The translations under genes were made by a program, and so were the position numbers. Below the pieces are notes generated by a model. That model did not search any database and was not told where the DNA came from. It saw nothing but the letters and a program-made list of their open reading frames with translations. From MAG-120531 sp038125995 (GTDB lineage Bacteria > Bacteroidota > Bacteroidia > Flavobacteriales > Flavobacteriaceae), in NCBI GenBank assembly GCA_038125995.1, contig JAYPEX010000009.1, positions 1 to 64,000 of the forward strand: 64,000 bases of DNA, in the 5' to 3' direction. Positions within the stretch are counted from its first letter, which is position 1. Every line of letters begins with the position of its first letter. Positions 15,164-24,662 of the stretch are shown here, piece by piece.

Positions 15164-16987
15164 CTAATGCATATCTGGTTTGCCAATATAAACCAAGGCA
15201 TATCCTTTTAAATTTTCAACTCCCTCGAGATTAATTTGATGAAGCATATGCAGGGTTCCGTCTAGGTCTTTGATAAAGATCGGAGCCATGTCTGGATCTG
15301 AAGAGCAAATCTCCATAAGTTTTTGGTAATGATCCAAAGTTTCAAAATGAACCTCGTTGACTTTTGGATACTTAAAAGAAACTTCTTCAAAGGAAGCAAA
15401 ATCGTCTTTACAAGAAAATAGCTGATCGGTTTTTCCGCTGAGATCATTGCTCTTTTCATCGGCATGCATCAATCGAAATGTACCGTTCTCACCAAAATTG
15501 TTTTTAAATTTTGCCAATGCAAAATCATTGATTTCTTCATTTCCTGTAAACGCCAATAAATATCCTACATCATTGAGCTCAATATTGTCGGTTATGGTAT
15601 CTGAAAATATATTCCCTTTAAAGGCATCTAATCCTTTATCGGCCGCTTTTCGAATATTGATTTCATTATTGTCCATGATCACTACATGGCGTTCATTTTC
15701 TTGTAGGTATTGAGCAATGAGTTGAGAAGTTTTAGAAGCTCCAACGATCAGTATTCCATCAGACCTGTCTAAATATACCTTAGACCATTTAGCGACGATT
15801 CTCGCTGTTGTGGCGTTTAAAAGCACTGTTCCGAGTACTACTACAAAAACTAATGGGGTGATGTACTCTGCTCCTGGTTCTCCAGCAGCTACAAGCTTGG
15901 ATCCAAAAAGAGAGGCAATCCCAGCAGCAACAATTCCTCTTGGTCCCACCCATGAAATAAAAAAGCGCTCGTTCAATTTGAGAGAGGAGCCTCGTGAGCT
16001 CAAAAAGACTCCAAGAGGTCTAATAAGGATCACAACTGCACCAAAAAGCATCGCTGTTTTTTCGTTATATACCAATAGCAAATCGTCTAAATTGATGTTT
16101 GCTGCTAATAGAATGAACAGAAAAGAAATTAACAGAACACTCAAGGATTCTTTAAAGTAGAGGAGCTCTTTGATATTGGGAAGGTCGATATTTCCGAGAA
16201 CCATTCCCATCACCACTACTGCCAATAATCCTGATTCATGTGCAAATATGTCAGAGCCCACAAAAACCAACAAAACCATTGAAAGAGTCACTACATTGAG
16301 TAAATAGTGAGGAATCCATTTTTTCTTAATAGCAAATCCAAGTGCATGTGCAAAGGTGAATCCAAATGAAATTCCAAAAAGCAGAATCTCTCCAAATGCA
16401 ATAAGTGCTGTTTTGGTAAATCCAGCTCCTGCTTCGATGCTGATAAATTCATAGACCAATACCGCAACCAAAGCTCCGATGGGATCAATTAAAATTCCCT
16501 CCCATTTTAAAACAGCGGAGACCTCTTTTCGAAGGGGTATATTTCTAAGAATAGGTGTAATTACCGTTGGTCCTGTAACGATGATCAGTGAAGAAAACAA
16601 GAACGAAATAGGCCAACTCAAACCAAAAATATAATGAGAGGCAATTCCCGCACCAAAAAAGGTGACTACGGAACCTAGGGTGATTAATTTTGAAATCACA
16701 GGGCCCACATTGGAAAGTTCTGATCGCTTGAGGGTCAAGCCTCCCTCAAAAAGAATAATACTAATCGATAATGAAACGATATAATAGATCATTTCACCTG
16801 GAAATAGTCCCGAAGACCCATTCCAAACCGGTTCGATAAGTTTTGTTCCATCCGCGGAGTAAAGTGTGGAAAAAGGGCCTACTAATAAACCGATGATGAT
16901 CAGAGGTAAGATCGCGGGTAGCTTCAATCTCCAAGCCATCCATTGAGCGATAATTCCTAAAACAATAATTCCTGCTAATTCAATCAT
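15164..16987 (-). CDS. CPA-type cation:proton antiporter with C-terminal nucleotide-binding domain
   Basis: A 607-residue Na+(K+)/H+ antiporter. The first about 400 residues contain roughly 12 hydrophobic segments of the Na_H_exchanger fold, with SIILFEGGLTL and WVGPRGIVAAGIAS typical of the CPA1/NhaP branch. The C-terminal part starts with a TrkA-N/RCK-like Rossmann segment (GILIVGASKTSQLIAQYL, about residue 416), where the usual GxGxxG is changed to GASKTS, followed by a segment reading INDFALAKFKNNFGENG. It probably helps export sodium or adjust pH. It is first in an antiporter-lepA-dusB run. The exact ion is not predictable from sequence. Confidence 0.88.
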   Translation of the reverse strand: MIELAGIIVLGIIAQWMAWRLKLPAILPLIIIGLLVGPFSTLYSADGTKLIEPVWNGSSGLFPGEMIYYIVSLSISIILFEGGLTLKRSELSNVGPVISKLITLGSVVTFFGAGIASHYIFGLSWPISFLFSSLIIVTGPTVITPILRNIPLRKEVSAVLKWEGILIDPIGALVAVLVYEFISIEAGAGFTKTALIAFGEILLFGISFGFTFAHALGFAIKKKWIPHYLLNVVTLSMVLLVFVGSDIFAHESGLLAVVVMGMVLGNIDLPNIKELLYFKESLSVLLISFLFILLAANINLDDLLLVYNEKTAMLFGAVVILIRPLGVFLSSRGSSLKLNERFFISWVGPRGIVAAGIASLFGSKLVAAGEPGAEYITPLVFVVVLGTVLLNATTARIVAKWSKVYLDRSDGILIVGASKTSQLIAQYLQENERHVVIMDNNEINIRKAADKGLDAFKGNIFSDTITDNIELNDVGYLLAFTGNEEINDFALAKFKNNFGENGTFRLMHADEKSNDLSGKTDQLFSCKDDFASFEEVSFKYPKVNEVHFETLDHYQKLMEICSSDPDMAPIFIKDLDGTLHMLHQINLEGVENLKGYALVYIGKPDMH

Positions 16988-17118
16988 AATAGCTGTTTGA
17001 TTTCTATTTCAAGGTACTAAAAATTCCTGCCACATTCCTTAAAATTGTGTTATCCTTGTTTAATTCCTATTTGAAATGATTAATTTCACATATCCAACAA
17101 GGAGAAAACAAAGATACG

Positions 17119-17970
17119 ATGAAAATTTATCCTATTGAAAGCGGTCATTTTAAGCTCGATGGAGGAGCCATGTTTGGAGTAGTTCCCAAAAGCATTTGGA
17201 ATCTAACCAATCCTGCTGATCAAAACAATATGATAGATATTGCTGCTAGGTGCTTGCTTGTTGAAACCTCTGATCGAAGAATCCTCATCGACACCGGAAT
17301 GGGAAACAAGCAGTCAGAAAAGTTTTTTAGTTATTACCATCAGTGGGGAAATGCAACATTAGAAGGCTCTTTGGCTACAAGTGGAATTGATCCTGAGAGT
17401 ATTACCGATGTATTTCTTACCCACCTTCACTTCGATCACTGTGGTGGAGCAGTGACTTGGAACAAAGACCGCACAGGCTATGAACCGACTTTTAAAAATG
17501 CCCGTTATTGGACCAATCAAAAACACTGGGATTGGGCCATACGTCCCAATGACCGAGAAAAAGCTTCTTTTTTAAGTGAAAATCTGTTGCCTTTACAAGA
17601 AAGTGGTCAATTACATTTTTTAGACATCAATGACCGGTTCGTTCAAGAGACTCCTTTTGGGTTTCAAATGGTACTGGTTGACGGTCATACCGAAAAACAG
17701 ATGTTGCCACTCATTGAATACAATGGAGAGCGTCTTCTTTATGCCGCTGATTTAATCCCTACTGTAGGACATCTCCCTGTTGCGTATGTTATGGGCTATG
17801 ACGTACGACCACTGATCACTCTCAAGGAAAAAAAAGAGGTGTTGGATTTAGCTATACAAAACAATTGGCTGCTCTTTTTTGAGCACGATGCTCATCACGA
17901 GCTCTGTTCTTTAAAGAACACTGAAAGAGGTATTCGATCCGATAAAATCATTACTTTTAATTCTCTATAA
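17119..17970 (+). CDS. MBL-fold metallo-hydrolase
   Basis: A 283-residue metallo-beta-lactamase-fold enzyme. The zinc motif reads THLHFDHCGG (HxHxDH), with further ligands in DGHTEKQMLP, LYAADLIPT and FFEHDAHH. The pattern resembles lactonase-type hydrolases (AHL lactonase or related), but the substrate cannot be told from sequence. An AAGGAGA-like stretch about 17 nt before the ATG is too far for a standard ribosome-binding site. It is the first of five plus-strand genes with gaps or overlaps under 15 bp. Confidence 0.88.
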   Translation: MKIYPIESGHFKLDGGAMFGVVPKSIWNLTNPADQNNMIDIAARCLLVETSDRRILIDTGMGNKQSEKFFSYYHQWGNATLEGSLATSGIDPESITDVFLTHLHFDHCGGAVTWNKDRTGYEPTFKNARYWTNQKHWDWAIRPNDREKASFLSENLLPLQESGQLHFLDINDRFVQETPFGFQMVLVDGHTEKQMLPLIEYNGERLLYAADLIPTVGHLPVAYVMGYDVRPLITLKEKKEVLDLAIQNNWLLFFEHDAHHELCSLKNTERGIRSDKIITFNSL

Positions 17971-17979
17971 CACACTCAA

Positions 17980-19623
17980 ATGAAGTACTCGATCTTTAAA
18001 CCAATTAGTCTCTTGCTGCTGTTGCTGTTTGCTTCTTGTAAGAGTTTGCTCATTCCTGAATTTGTCATTGATTCCTATGCCTTTGTAGAAAAAAAGGAGG
18101 CCTTATCAGAATTCGAAAAACAGCAGTGGCGATTTGCAGACCCATTTAGAGATTCCATCCCTGGAATTAGTTTAGACAAAGCTTATGAGTTTGTCGCTGA
18201 CAAGCCTTCTCAAGAGGTGATTGTAGCGATATTAGATTCGGGCGTGGATTTAAATCACGAAGATTTCAAGGGAATGTTATGGGTCAATGCAAACGAGATC
18301 CCCAACAACGGTATTGACGACGACAACAATGGGTATGTCGATGACATTCACGGTTATAATTTCTTGGGAGATGCTTATCAAGAACAGCTCGAAAACACTC
18401 GAATTCTAGCAAACAATATTGGAGATGCCAGCCTTCAAGAAAAAGTCAAGGCTGAAGTTGAAAAAGCGCTAGTCGAAGCGATTCAAAACAGAGATCGTTA
18501 CAAGAGCATTAAGATGGCGGTCATCGAAGCTGACAAAGCCTTTAAAAAGGCTGCTGCTCTAGAGCAGTACGGCATTGAAGATCTCGAATCTTTTGAGACT
18601 GCCAATTTCATTTTAAAGGGTCATATTGGCTTACTAAAACAGATGTTAGGCTTTACTGTTTCTATTGAAATGGCTCTTGAGGAAATCGATTCTGGTATTC
18701 AATACTTCAGCGATCAGGTGGATTACAGCTATAACATTAACTTTAATGGAAGGGCTTCTGTCGGGGACAATCCCTATGATTTATTGGATGTGCCCTATGG
18801 AAATGGGAATCCTAAAAACCTCTTTCCAGAAGAATCCCACGGAACCCATGTAGCGGGAATTGTCGGAGCGAATCGAATGAATCAGCTAGGTGGTAATGGA
18901 GTCGCAGACAACGTAAAACTGATGAGCATCCGCTCTGTTTCCAATGCGGATGAATACGACAAAGATATCGCCTTAGGCATTCGCTATGCGGTTGACAATG
19001 GCGCTAAAATCATCAACTGCAGTTTTGGAAAACGCTATTCTCCAAACAAAGAATGGGTTTACGATGCGATTAAATACGCTCAAAGCAAGAACGTGCTCAT
19101 CGTTCACGCAGCGGGCAATGATTCAAAAGATATTGACTTGGCGTCAAAAAATCCAAACTATCCAAATGACCACAAAGGAACAAAGGGTGAATTTGTAAAG
19201 AATTTTATTTCAGTAGGGGCCTTAGCACCAAGTTTTGGAACTGATATAATTGCTTCCTTCTCCAATATTGGAAAAGAAAATGTCGATGTATTTGCTCCAG
19301 GAGATGAAATTTATTCAACCATTCCGCAGAGCAACTACAAATACGAGGGAGGAACCTCTATGGCGGCCCCAGTGGTGTCTGGAATTGCTGCTTTGGTGTG
19401 GTCTAGATATCCAAACTTAAAAGCTTCTGAGCTCAAAAAAATTCTCATGCTATCGGGAACTAAAATCAATTTAGACGTCATCGATGTCAGTGAAGAAGAA
19501 GCGACCTTAAAGCCTTTTGATTCCTTTTCAAAGAGCGGACGTATCGTCAATGCTTATCAAGCTTTAAAACTAGCAGATCTCATCACAAACAAACGATTTA
19601 AACTAAAACAATATGACTATTAA
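17980..19623 (+). CDS. Subtilisin-like (S8) serine protease lipoprotein with large insertion
   Basis: A lipoprotein (LLFASC, Cys20) of 547 residues in the subtilase family. The catalytic triad is complete: Asp86 in AILDSGVD, His287 in SHGTHVAGIVG and Ser460 in GGTSMAAPVVSG. The NEIPNNGIDDDNNGYVDD segment after Asp86 looks like an acidic calcium-binding loop. About 200 residues separate Asp and His, far more than in subtilisin; residues about 125-245 are Lys/Glu-rich and likely helical. The stop overlaps the start of the M1 peptidase gene by 11 bp. Probably periplasmic or surface-bound. Confidence 0.93.
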   Translation: MKYSIFKPISLLLLLLFASCKSLLIPEFVIDSYAFVEKKEALSEFEKQQWRFADPFRDSIPGISLDKAYEFVADKPSQEVIVAILDSGVDLNHEDFKGMLWVNANEIPNNGIDDDNNGYVDDIHGYNFLGDAYQEQLENTRILANNIGDASLQEKVKAEVEKALVEAIQNRDRYKSIKMAVIEADKAFKKAAALEQYGIEDLESFETANFILKGHIGLLKQMLGFTVSIEMALEEIDSGIQYFSDQVDYSYNINFNGRASVGDNPYDLLDVPYGNGNPKNLFPEESHGTHVAGIVGANRMNQLGGNGVADNVKLMSIRSVSNADEYDKDIALGIRYAVDNGAKIINCSFGKRYSPNKEWVYDAIKYAQSKNVLIVHAAGNDSKDIDLASKNPNYPNDHKGTKGEFVKNFISVGALAPSFGTDIIASFSNIGKENVDVFAPGDEIYSTIPQSNYKYEGGTSMAAPVVSGIAALVWSRYPNLKASELKKILMLSGTKINLDVIDVSEEEATLKPFDSFSKSGRIVNAYQALKLADLITNKRFKLKQYDY

Positions 19624-21469
19624 AACCTTCAAAGCTTTTGCTTTATTTTTTAGTATCAGCACGCTTGCTTTTGCGCAACAATCCTCTTATTGGCAACAAA
19701 AGGTCGACTATCAAATGGATGTTGACTTCAATGTTAAGGACTACACCTATACAGGAACGCAGCAGCTGATCTACACTAACAATTCTCCTGATGAATTAAA
19801 TAAGGTCTACATTCATTTGTACTACAATGCCTTTCAACCGGGAAGCGAAATGGACATTCGTCTCCAAAATATAGCAGATCCAGATCGCAGAATGATTACG
19901 GAGGACCAAAAGAGCAGAATTGCAACTCTATCTGATAAACAAATGGGCTATCTACACATCAGCGAGGTAACTCAAGACGAAGCATCAGTTTCATTTGTAG
20001 AAGAAGGAACTATTGCTAAAATCGTTCTCGACCACCCACTTGCAAGTGGCAATTCGACCACATTTAAGCTCAAATTCTCAGGACAAATTCCTGAACAGAT
20101 CAGAAGATCGGGTCGTAATTCAAAAGAGAGCGTTGCCCTTTCGATGTCGCAATGGTACCCCAAATTAGCCGAATATGATTATGAAGGATGGCATGCCACA
20201 CCTTATATCGCTAGAGAGTTTCACGGGGTTTGGGGTGATTTTGATGTTAAAATCACCATCGACAAAGACTATACGGTTGGGGGAACTGGATACTTACAGA
20301 ACGCTCAAGAAATTGGACACGGCTATCAAAGTCCAGGAACCCAAGTAAAAACTCGTGGCAAAAAATTAACCTGGCATTTTAAAGCGCCGATGGTTCACGA
20401 TTTTATGTGGGCTGCTGATCCCAATTACATCCACGATGTTCGACAAATGGAAGATGGGCCAACACTTCATTTCTTTTATAAAAACAATGATGAAATCATC
20501 GAAAACTGGAAGAAACTTCAAGCTAAAACTGAAGAAGCCATGCGCTTCTTTAGTGACAATGTTGGTGAATACCCTTACGAGCAGTATTCTGTTGTTCAAG
20601 GAGGTGATGGCGGTATGGAGTACGCAATGAGCACCCTTATTACAGGTGGTCGTGACTTTGGTTCTCTTGTGGGGGTAATGGTTCATGAAATGGCTCATTC
20701 TTGGTTTCAACACATCTTAGCAACTAACGAAACCAAACACTCTTGGATGGACGAGGGGTTCACTTCTTTTATTTCTTCGCTTTGCATGAATCAACTGATG
20801 GAGAAAAACTTAGACAACCCCTTTGAAGGGTCATACAGAGGTTATAGAGCGCTTGTAACTTCTGGAAAAGAACAACCGCAAACAACCCATTCGGATCGAT
20901 ACGATTTAAATTTTGCATACAGTATTGCGGCCTACTCTAAGGGTTCTGTGTTTTTGTCTCAGCTCGGTTATATCATCGGTCAAGATAATTTAATGAAAAC
21001 CCTCCAACAATATTACGAGGATTTTAAGTTTAAACACCCAACTCCAAACGATATTAAAAGAGTCGCTGAAAAGGTGTCTGATATGGAATTGGACTGGTAT
21101 TTAACCGATTGGACGAAGACCACGAACACCATCGACTACGGCATTAAAAGTGTTAAAGAAAACGCTAATGAAACTAAAATTGTATTAGAGCGAAAAGGTT
21201 TGATGCCTATGCCTATAGATCTTTTAGTAGTTTATAAAGACGGTTCTTCTGAAACATTTTATGCGCCACTTCGAATGATGTATGGCCAAAAAGAAAATCC
21301 CTATCCAACCATTGATAGAACTGTTTTAAAATCATGGCCGTGGGCATACCCAACTTATGAGATTACGATTGACAAACCCATGAATAGTATCCAAGGAATA
21401 CAAATTGACCCTTCTGGATTAATGGCTGATATCGATTTAGAAAACAACAGCTACCAAGGGGAAGAATAA
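19613..21469 (+). CDS. M1-family zinc metallopeptidase
   Basis: A secreted 618-residue peptidase with a signal peptide (residues 1-20, ending AFAQQ). The zinc site is HEMAH (His358, Glu359, His362) with the third ligand Glu381 in WMDEGF, 19 residues after the second histidine as in M1 enzymes. The exopeptidase motif reads GGMEYAM in place of the classical GxMEN, so aminopeptidase specificity may be altered. The start overlaps the protease gene by 11 bp and the stop overlaps rnpA by one base (TAATG). Confidence 0.94.
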   Translation: MTIKTFKAFALFFSISTLAFAQQSSYWQQKVDYQMDVDFNVKDYTYTGTQQLIYTNNSPDELNKVYIHLYYNAFQPGSEMDIRLQNIADPDRRMITEDQKSRIATLSDKQMGYLHISEVTQDEASVSFVEEGTIAKIVLDHPLASGNSTTFKLKFSGQIPEQIRRSGRNSKESVALSMSQWYPKLAEYDYEGWHATPYIAREFHGVWGDFDVKITIDKDYTVGGTGYLQNAQEIGHGYQSPGTQVKTRGKKLTWHFKAPMVHDFMWAADPNYIHDVRQMEDGPTLHFFYKNNDEIIENWKKLQAKTEEAMRFFSDNVGEYPYEQYSVVQGGDGGMEYAMSTLITGGRDFGSLVGVMVHEMAHSWFQHILATNETKHSWMDEGFTSFISSLCMNQLMEKNLDNPFEGSYRGYRALVTSGKEQPQTTHSDRYDLNFAYSIAAYSKGSVFLSQLGYIIGQDNLMKTLQQYYEDFKFKHPTPNDIKRVAEKVSDMELDWYLTDWTKTTNTIDYGIKSVKENANETKIVLERKGLMPMPIDLLVVYKDGSSETFYAPLRMMYGQKENPYPTIDRTVLKSWPWAYPTYEITIDKPMNSIQGIQIDPSGLMADIDLENNSYQGEE

Positions 21470-21825
21470 TGAGTATCTCTATCGCAAATACCTCAAGATT
21501 AAAGAGTAAGAAAAAAATTGGACTGCTCTTTGAAAAAGGAAAGCACCTTAGCGTTGGTCCCTTGCACTTGAGGTATTTGGAGGTCGATCGTAATGAAGAT
21601 TCTTTGTTTGGATTTTCTGTTCCAAAGAAAAATCACGCCTTAGCGGTACATCGAAATAGAATCAAAAGACTCATGCGTGAAAGCCTGAGAATTCAAAATG
21701 ACACTTCTCTAGAAAAGGGAATGCTTTTCATGTTTATCTATTTGGGAAAAACCGTTCCTGAATATGAGGAACTGTGTGAATTAATGAACAACATTTTAAA
21801 AAAACTATCAAATGAAACAGCCTAA
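21469..21825 (+). CDS. rnpA: Ribonuclease P protein component
   Basis: Protein subunit of RNase P, which trims tRNA 5' ends; 118 residues. The family signature is clear in NHALAVHRNRIKRLMRESLR, with FGFSVPKK before it. Its ATG overlaps the M1 peptidase stop, and its end overlaps the next gene by 14 bp. In many bacteria rnpA follows rpmH near the origin; here it lies inside a run of exported hydrolases, but still only about 3 kb from the candidate origin. Confidence 0.95.
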   Translation: MSISIANTSRLKSKKKIGLLFEKGKHLSVGPLHLRYLEVDRNEDSLFGFSVPKKNHALAVHRNRIKRLMRESLRIQNDTSLEKGMLFMFIYLGKTVPEYEELCELMNNILKKLSNETA

Positions 21826-22897
21826 CTACCTGCTTAGCATCGCAACGCTGTTCACAATTCTATCTTGTCAAAATACTCCACAGATTCACAGGGAACAATC
21901 ATGGCAATTAGGTCCCTTTGAAAAGCTCGATAAGGTTAATCCTATTTTAAAACCCAGCACTGATCTTTCTTTTGTGGATCCCATTCGAGAAGAAACGGTG
22001 TTTTTTGAAGAAAAAAACGTATTGAATCCAACCGCTGTTGTTAAAGACGGCAAGGTACATCTTTTGTACAGAGCTCAAGATTCAATGATGACTTCTCGAA
22101 TTGCATTAGCAATATCAACCGATGGGGTACATTTTGAAAAACAGACCGCTCCTGTATTCTATCCAGATGAAGATTATTTAAAGTCTTACGAATGGCCAGG
22201 AGGAGTAGAAGATCCAAGAATTGTACTTTCAGAAGATGGTCGTTATATTTTGACTTATACCTCTTACGATGGAACAACTGCTCGACTCTTTGTGGCGACC
22301 TCTGAAGACCTCTATAGTTGGCAAAAACACGGCCCTATTTTTAAAGATGATAAATACATCGATATGTGGTCAAAGTCAGGAGCTATAGTAGCCGAGCAAA
22401 AGGGTTCTAATTTTCTGGCAAAAAAAATAAACGGACGTTACTGGATGTATTTTGGTGATACTGATTTATTTGTGGCAAGCTCTCAAGACCTTATCACTTG
22501 GTCGGTTCTTGAAAACGCTGAGAACCAAGAAATGATTTCTGTTTTACATCCAAGGCCTGGTTATTTTGATTCCCGCCTGGTAGAGCCTGGTCCTTTTGCG
22601 CTGTATACTAAAGAAGGTATTAAACTGATATACAATGCCTCTAACGCCAAAAACAACAACGATCCAAACTTGCCAGACTTTACTTATGCTGCTGGTCAGG
22701 CTTTATTTGACAGCAACACTCCCTATAAGCTCATCGATCGTTCTGAGTCTTATTTTATAAAACCCGATAAAGATTACGAACGCGTTGGGGAGGTAAATGA
22801 GGTGTGTTTTGTAGAGGGATTGGTTTATTTTAACAATCGCTGGATGCTCTATTATGGAACTGCAGACTCAAAGGTGGCTGTTGCCCAGACGAATTAG
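21812..22897 (+). CDS. GH130-like lipoprotein (putative mannoside hydrolase/phosphorylase)
   Basis: A 361-residue lipoprotein (ILSC, Cys19) with a five-bladed-propeller glycosidase pattern. Blocks LNPTAVVKDGKVHLLYRA, GGVEDPRIV, YILTYTSYDG and WMLYYGTAD match the GH130 (DUF377) family; EDPRI is its typical active-site segment. Because it is exported and lipidated, phosphate is scarce at its site, so a hydrolase (as in known GH130 beta-1,2-mannosidases of Bacteroides) is more plausible than a phosphorylase; this is inference. It is the last gene of the five-gene operon and overlaps the convergent acetyltransferase end by 4 bp. Confidence 0.83.
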   Translation: MKQPNYLLSIATLFTILSCQNTPQIHREQSWQLGPFEKLDKVNPILKPSTDLSFVDPIREETVFFEEKNVLNPTAVVKDGKVHLLYRAQDSMMTSRIALAISTDGVHFEKQTAPVFYPDEDYLKSYEWPGGVEDPRIVLSEDGRYILTYTSYDGTTARLFVATSEDLYSWQKHGPIFKDDKYIDMWSKSGAIVAEQKGSNFLAKKINGRYWMYFGDTDLFVASSQDLITWSVLENAENQEMISVLHPRPGYFDSRLVEPGPFALYTKEGIKLIYNASNAKNNNDPNLPDFTYAAGQALFDSNTPYKLIDRSESYFIKPDKDYERVGEVNEVCFVEGLVYFNNRWMLYYGTADSKVAVAQTN

Positions 22898-23334
22898 TCC
22901 ATAATCATTTTGCGGTGTGGGATGCCGTCTTCTAAGTAGGTGGGTCCTATCGGATTAAATCCTAGGTTTTTATAAAACTCCAATAAATATTCTTGAGCAG
23001 ATATCTCGATACTGCTGGTGTTAAAAGTTTCTTTTAGTGCTTTAATAGTAGCGTTCATCAGCTCGTAACCTAATTGAGAGCCTCTATGAGATTGTTTCAC
23101 TACGACCCTTCCGATAGAAGCTTTATCAAAATAGTCGCCTGCTTTAAAAAATCGAGTATAGGCAACTAAATGGTTACTGTCGTATCCTAAAACGTGATAG
23201 GCCTTTTGGTCTTTATTATCAACATCTTGATAAGGACAATCTTGTTCTACTACAAAAACCTCCGCTCTTAATCGAAGCGCTTCATAAAGCGCTTCTTTGG
23301 TGAGCTCGCTATACGATTTAATTAAAAAATCCAT
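22894..23334 (-). CDS. ElaA-like GNAT N-acetyltransferase
   Basis: A 146-residue acetyltransferase. LRAEVFVVEQDCPYQDVDNKD near the N-terminus is the hallmark of the ElaA group (shown in parts: LRAEVFVVEQ, CPYQDVDNKD). The acetyl-CoA loop is in VVVKQSHRGSQLGYELM (Q/RxxGxG/A type). Substrate unknown. The start shares one base with the stop of the upstream cation efflux gene, so they are co-transcribed. Confidence 0.88.
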   Translation of the reverse strand: MDFLIKSYSELTKEALYEALRLRAEVFVVEQDCPYQDVDNKDQKAYHVLGYDSNHLVAYTRFFKAGDYFDKASIGRVVVKQSHRGSQLGYELMNATIKALKETFNTSSIEISAQEYLLEFYKNLGFNPIGPTYLEDGIPHRKMIMD

Positions 23335-24230
23335 CAGTCTTGAACGATTAGAGGTTTCTCTTCTTGGTATCCGTGCTCAGGTTGAAGTGTCACGTGATTG
23401 ATCTTGTATTTTTCTAAGAGCATCTGTTCCACTTCTTTGAGTATATTTCCAAAATCAATCAAAGTAATGTCTTTGTCAAAATCAATATGCGCCTCTAAAT
23501 GAACTTCGTCTTCATTGAGTTGCCATACGTGAACGTGATGAACATTGTTGACTAGTTCAATGGTTTTAATTTCTTTTTCTAAGGCGACTAAATCGATGTC
23601 TTTTGGAGTAAATAACATTAAAATACGTGTAGAATCTAAAAGCAGACCATAACTAATGACGATTAAATACAGAGCAATGCTAAAGGTAAGTAAGGCGTCG
23701 ATCCAATACCAATCAAAATAATACATCAATATTCCTCCAAAAAGCACAGCAACAGAAGCTAACATATCGGTTAACAAATGAAGGTATGCTGATTTCATAT
23801 TCATATTGACATGAGCATCCCTTTTGATTAAAAAAACAGAAAAACCATTTACAGCAATCCCTAAGATAGCAAACCAAACCACTAAACCTCCGTTAATCGG
23901 TTGAGGATTAATGAAACGCTCGACCGCTTCAATAACTAACATCACTCCTACAATGATTAAGGTGGAAGCGTTGACAAAGGCGGCGATGATTTCCGCTCGT
24001 TTATATCCAAAAGTTTTGTCTTTACTAGCATCATTTTTACCTAAGAGCAATGCCACATAGCTGACTGTTAGAGAAATAACATCAGAGAAGTTGTGTAAAG
24101 CATCTGATAATAGCGCTAAAGAACCTGATAAAATACCACCCACCACTTGAGCTGCTGTAATGATCACATTTAAAAAAATAGACCATTTTAAAGAAGCTTC
24201 TCTTCTATTGTGATGGTGGTGATGTCCCAT
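23334..24230 (-). CDS. Cation diffusion facilitator (zinc/cobalt-type efflux)
   Basis: Inner-membrane proton-driven divalent metal exporter of 298 residues, close to CzcD/ZitB. Six hydrophobic segments are seen; the metal site lies in SDALHNFSDV (helix 2) and HLLTDMLASV (helix 5). The cytosolic tail (about 205-298) includes VHHVHVWQLNEDEVHLEAHI. The N-terminus MGHHHHHNRR is a natural five-histidine run that may bind metal. It follows rpiB directly with no gap and ends on the first base of the acetyltransferase gene. Confidence 0.93.
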   Translation of the reverse strand: MGHHHHHNRREASLKWSIFLNVIITAAQVVGGILSGSLALLSDALHNFSDVISLTVSYVALLLGKNDASKDKTFGYKRAEIIAAFVNASTLIIVGVMLVIEAVERFINPQPINGGLVVWFAILGIAVNGFSVFLIKRDAHVNMNMKSAYLHLLTDMLASVAVLFGGILMYYFDWYWIDALLTFSIALYLIVISYGLLLDSTRILMLFTPKDIDLVALEKEIKTIELVNNVHHVHVWQLNEDEVHLEAHIDFDKDITLIDFGNILKEVEQMLLEKYKINHVTLQPEHGYQEEKPLIVQD

Positions 24231-24662
24231 TTATGCGCAAGGAATTTTATCAATTCTATTTTGGTGTCTTCCTCCTTCAAATTCAGTATCTAAAAAAGTT
24301 TCAACCATTGCAATCGCTTGCGGTATTGAAATATATCGAGCAGGTAAGCTTAAAATATTTGCGTTGTTGTGTTGTTTCGCTAAGGCCACGATTTCTTTAT
24401 TCCAACAAAGAGCAGCTCTAATTTCTTGATGTTTGTTTGCGGTCATTGCCGCTCCGTTTCCAGATCCACAAATAATAATTCCTAAATCAGAATCTCCAGT
24501 CGCTACAGATTCTGCAACAGGGTGAATAAAGTCTGGATAATCTACAGAGTCCTCTGAATTGGTTCCATAGTTGATAACTTCAATATTTCTCTCTTTTAAA
24601 AGGTTTACGATTGCCTCCTTATATAAAGGACCAGCGTGATCATTTCCAATAGCGATTTTCAT
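24231..24662 (-). CDS. rpiB: Ribose-5-phosphate isomerase B
   Basis: Interconverts ribose-5-phosphate and ribulose-5-phosphate in the pentose phosphate pathway. It has 143 residues, the usual length, with AIGNDHAG at the N-terminus, the active-site Cys in IIICGSGNGAAM, and the conserved ARYIS and GGRHQNRIDKI segments. It is the first gene of the minus-strand trio and faces the candidate replication origin. Confidence 0.96.
   Translation of the reverse strand: MKIAIGNDHAGPLYKEAIVNLLKERNIEVINYGTNSEDSVDYPDFIHPVAESVATGDSDLGIIICGSGNGAAMTANKHQEIRAALCWNKEIVALAKQHNNANILSLPARYISIPQAIAMVETFLDTEFEGGRHQNRIDKIPCA

Noticed and set aside
15810..16160. Open frame of 116 codons on the plus strand inside the antiporter gene
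   Set aside because: Antisense shadow of membrane-helix codons; no motif and no promoter.
23391..23396. CACGTG core as a further parS site
   Set aside because: The flanks do not match TGTTn/nAACA (five of eight outer positions differ or are uncertain) and it lies inside conserved codons of the cation efflux gene.
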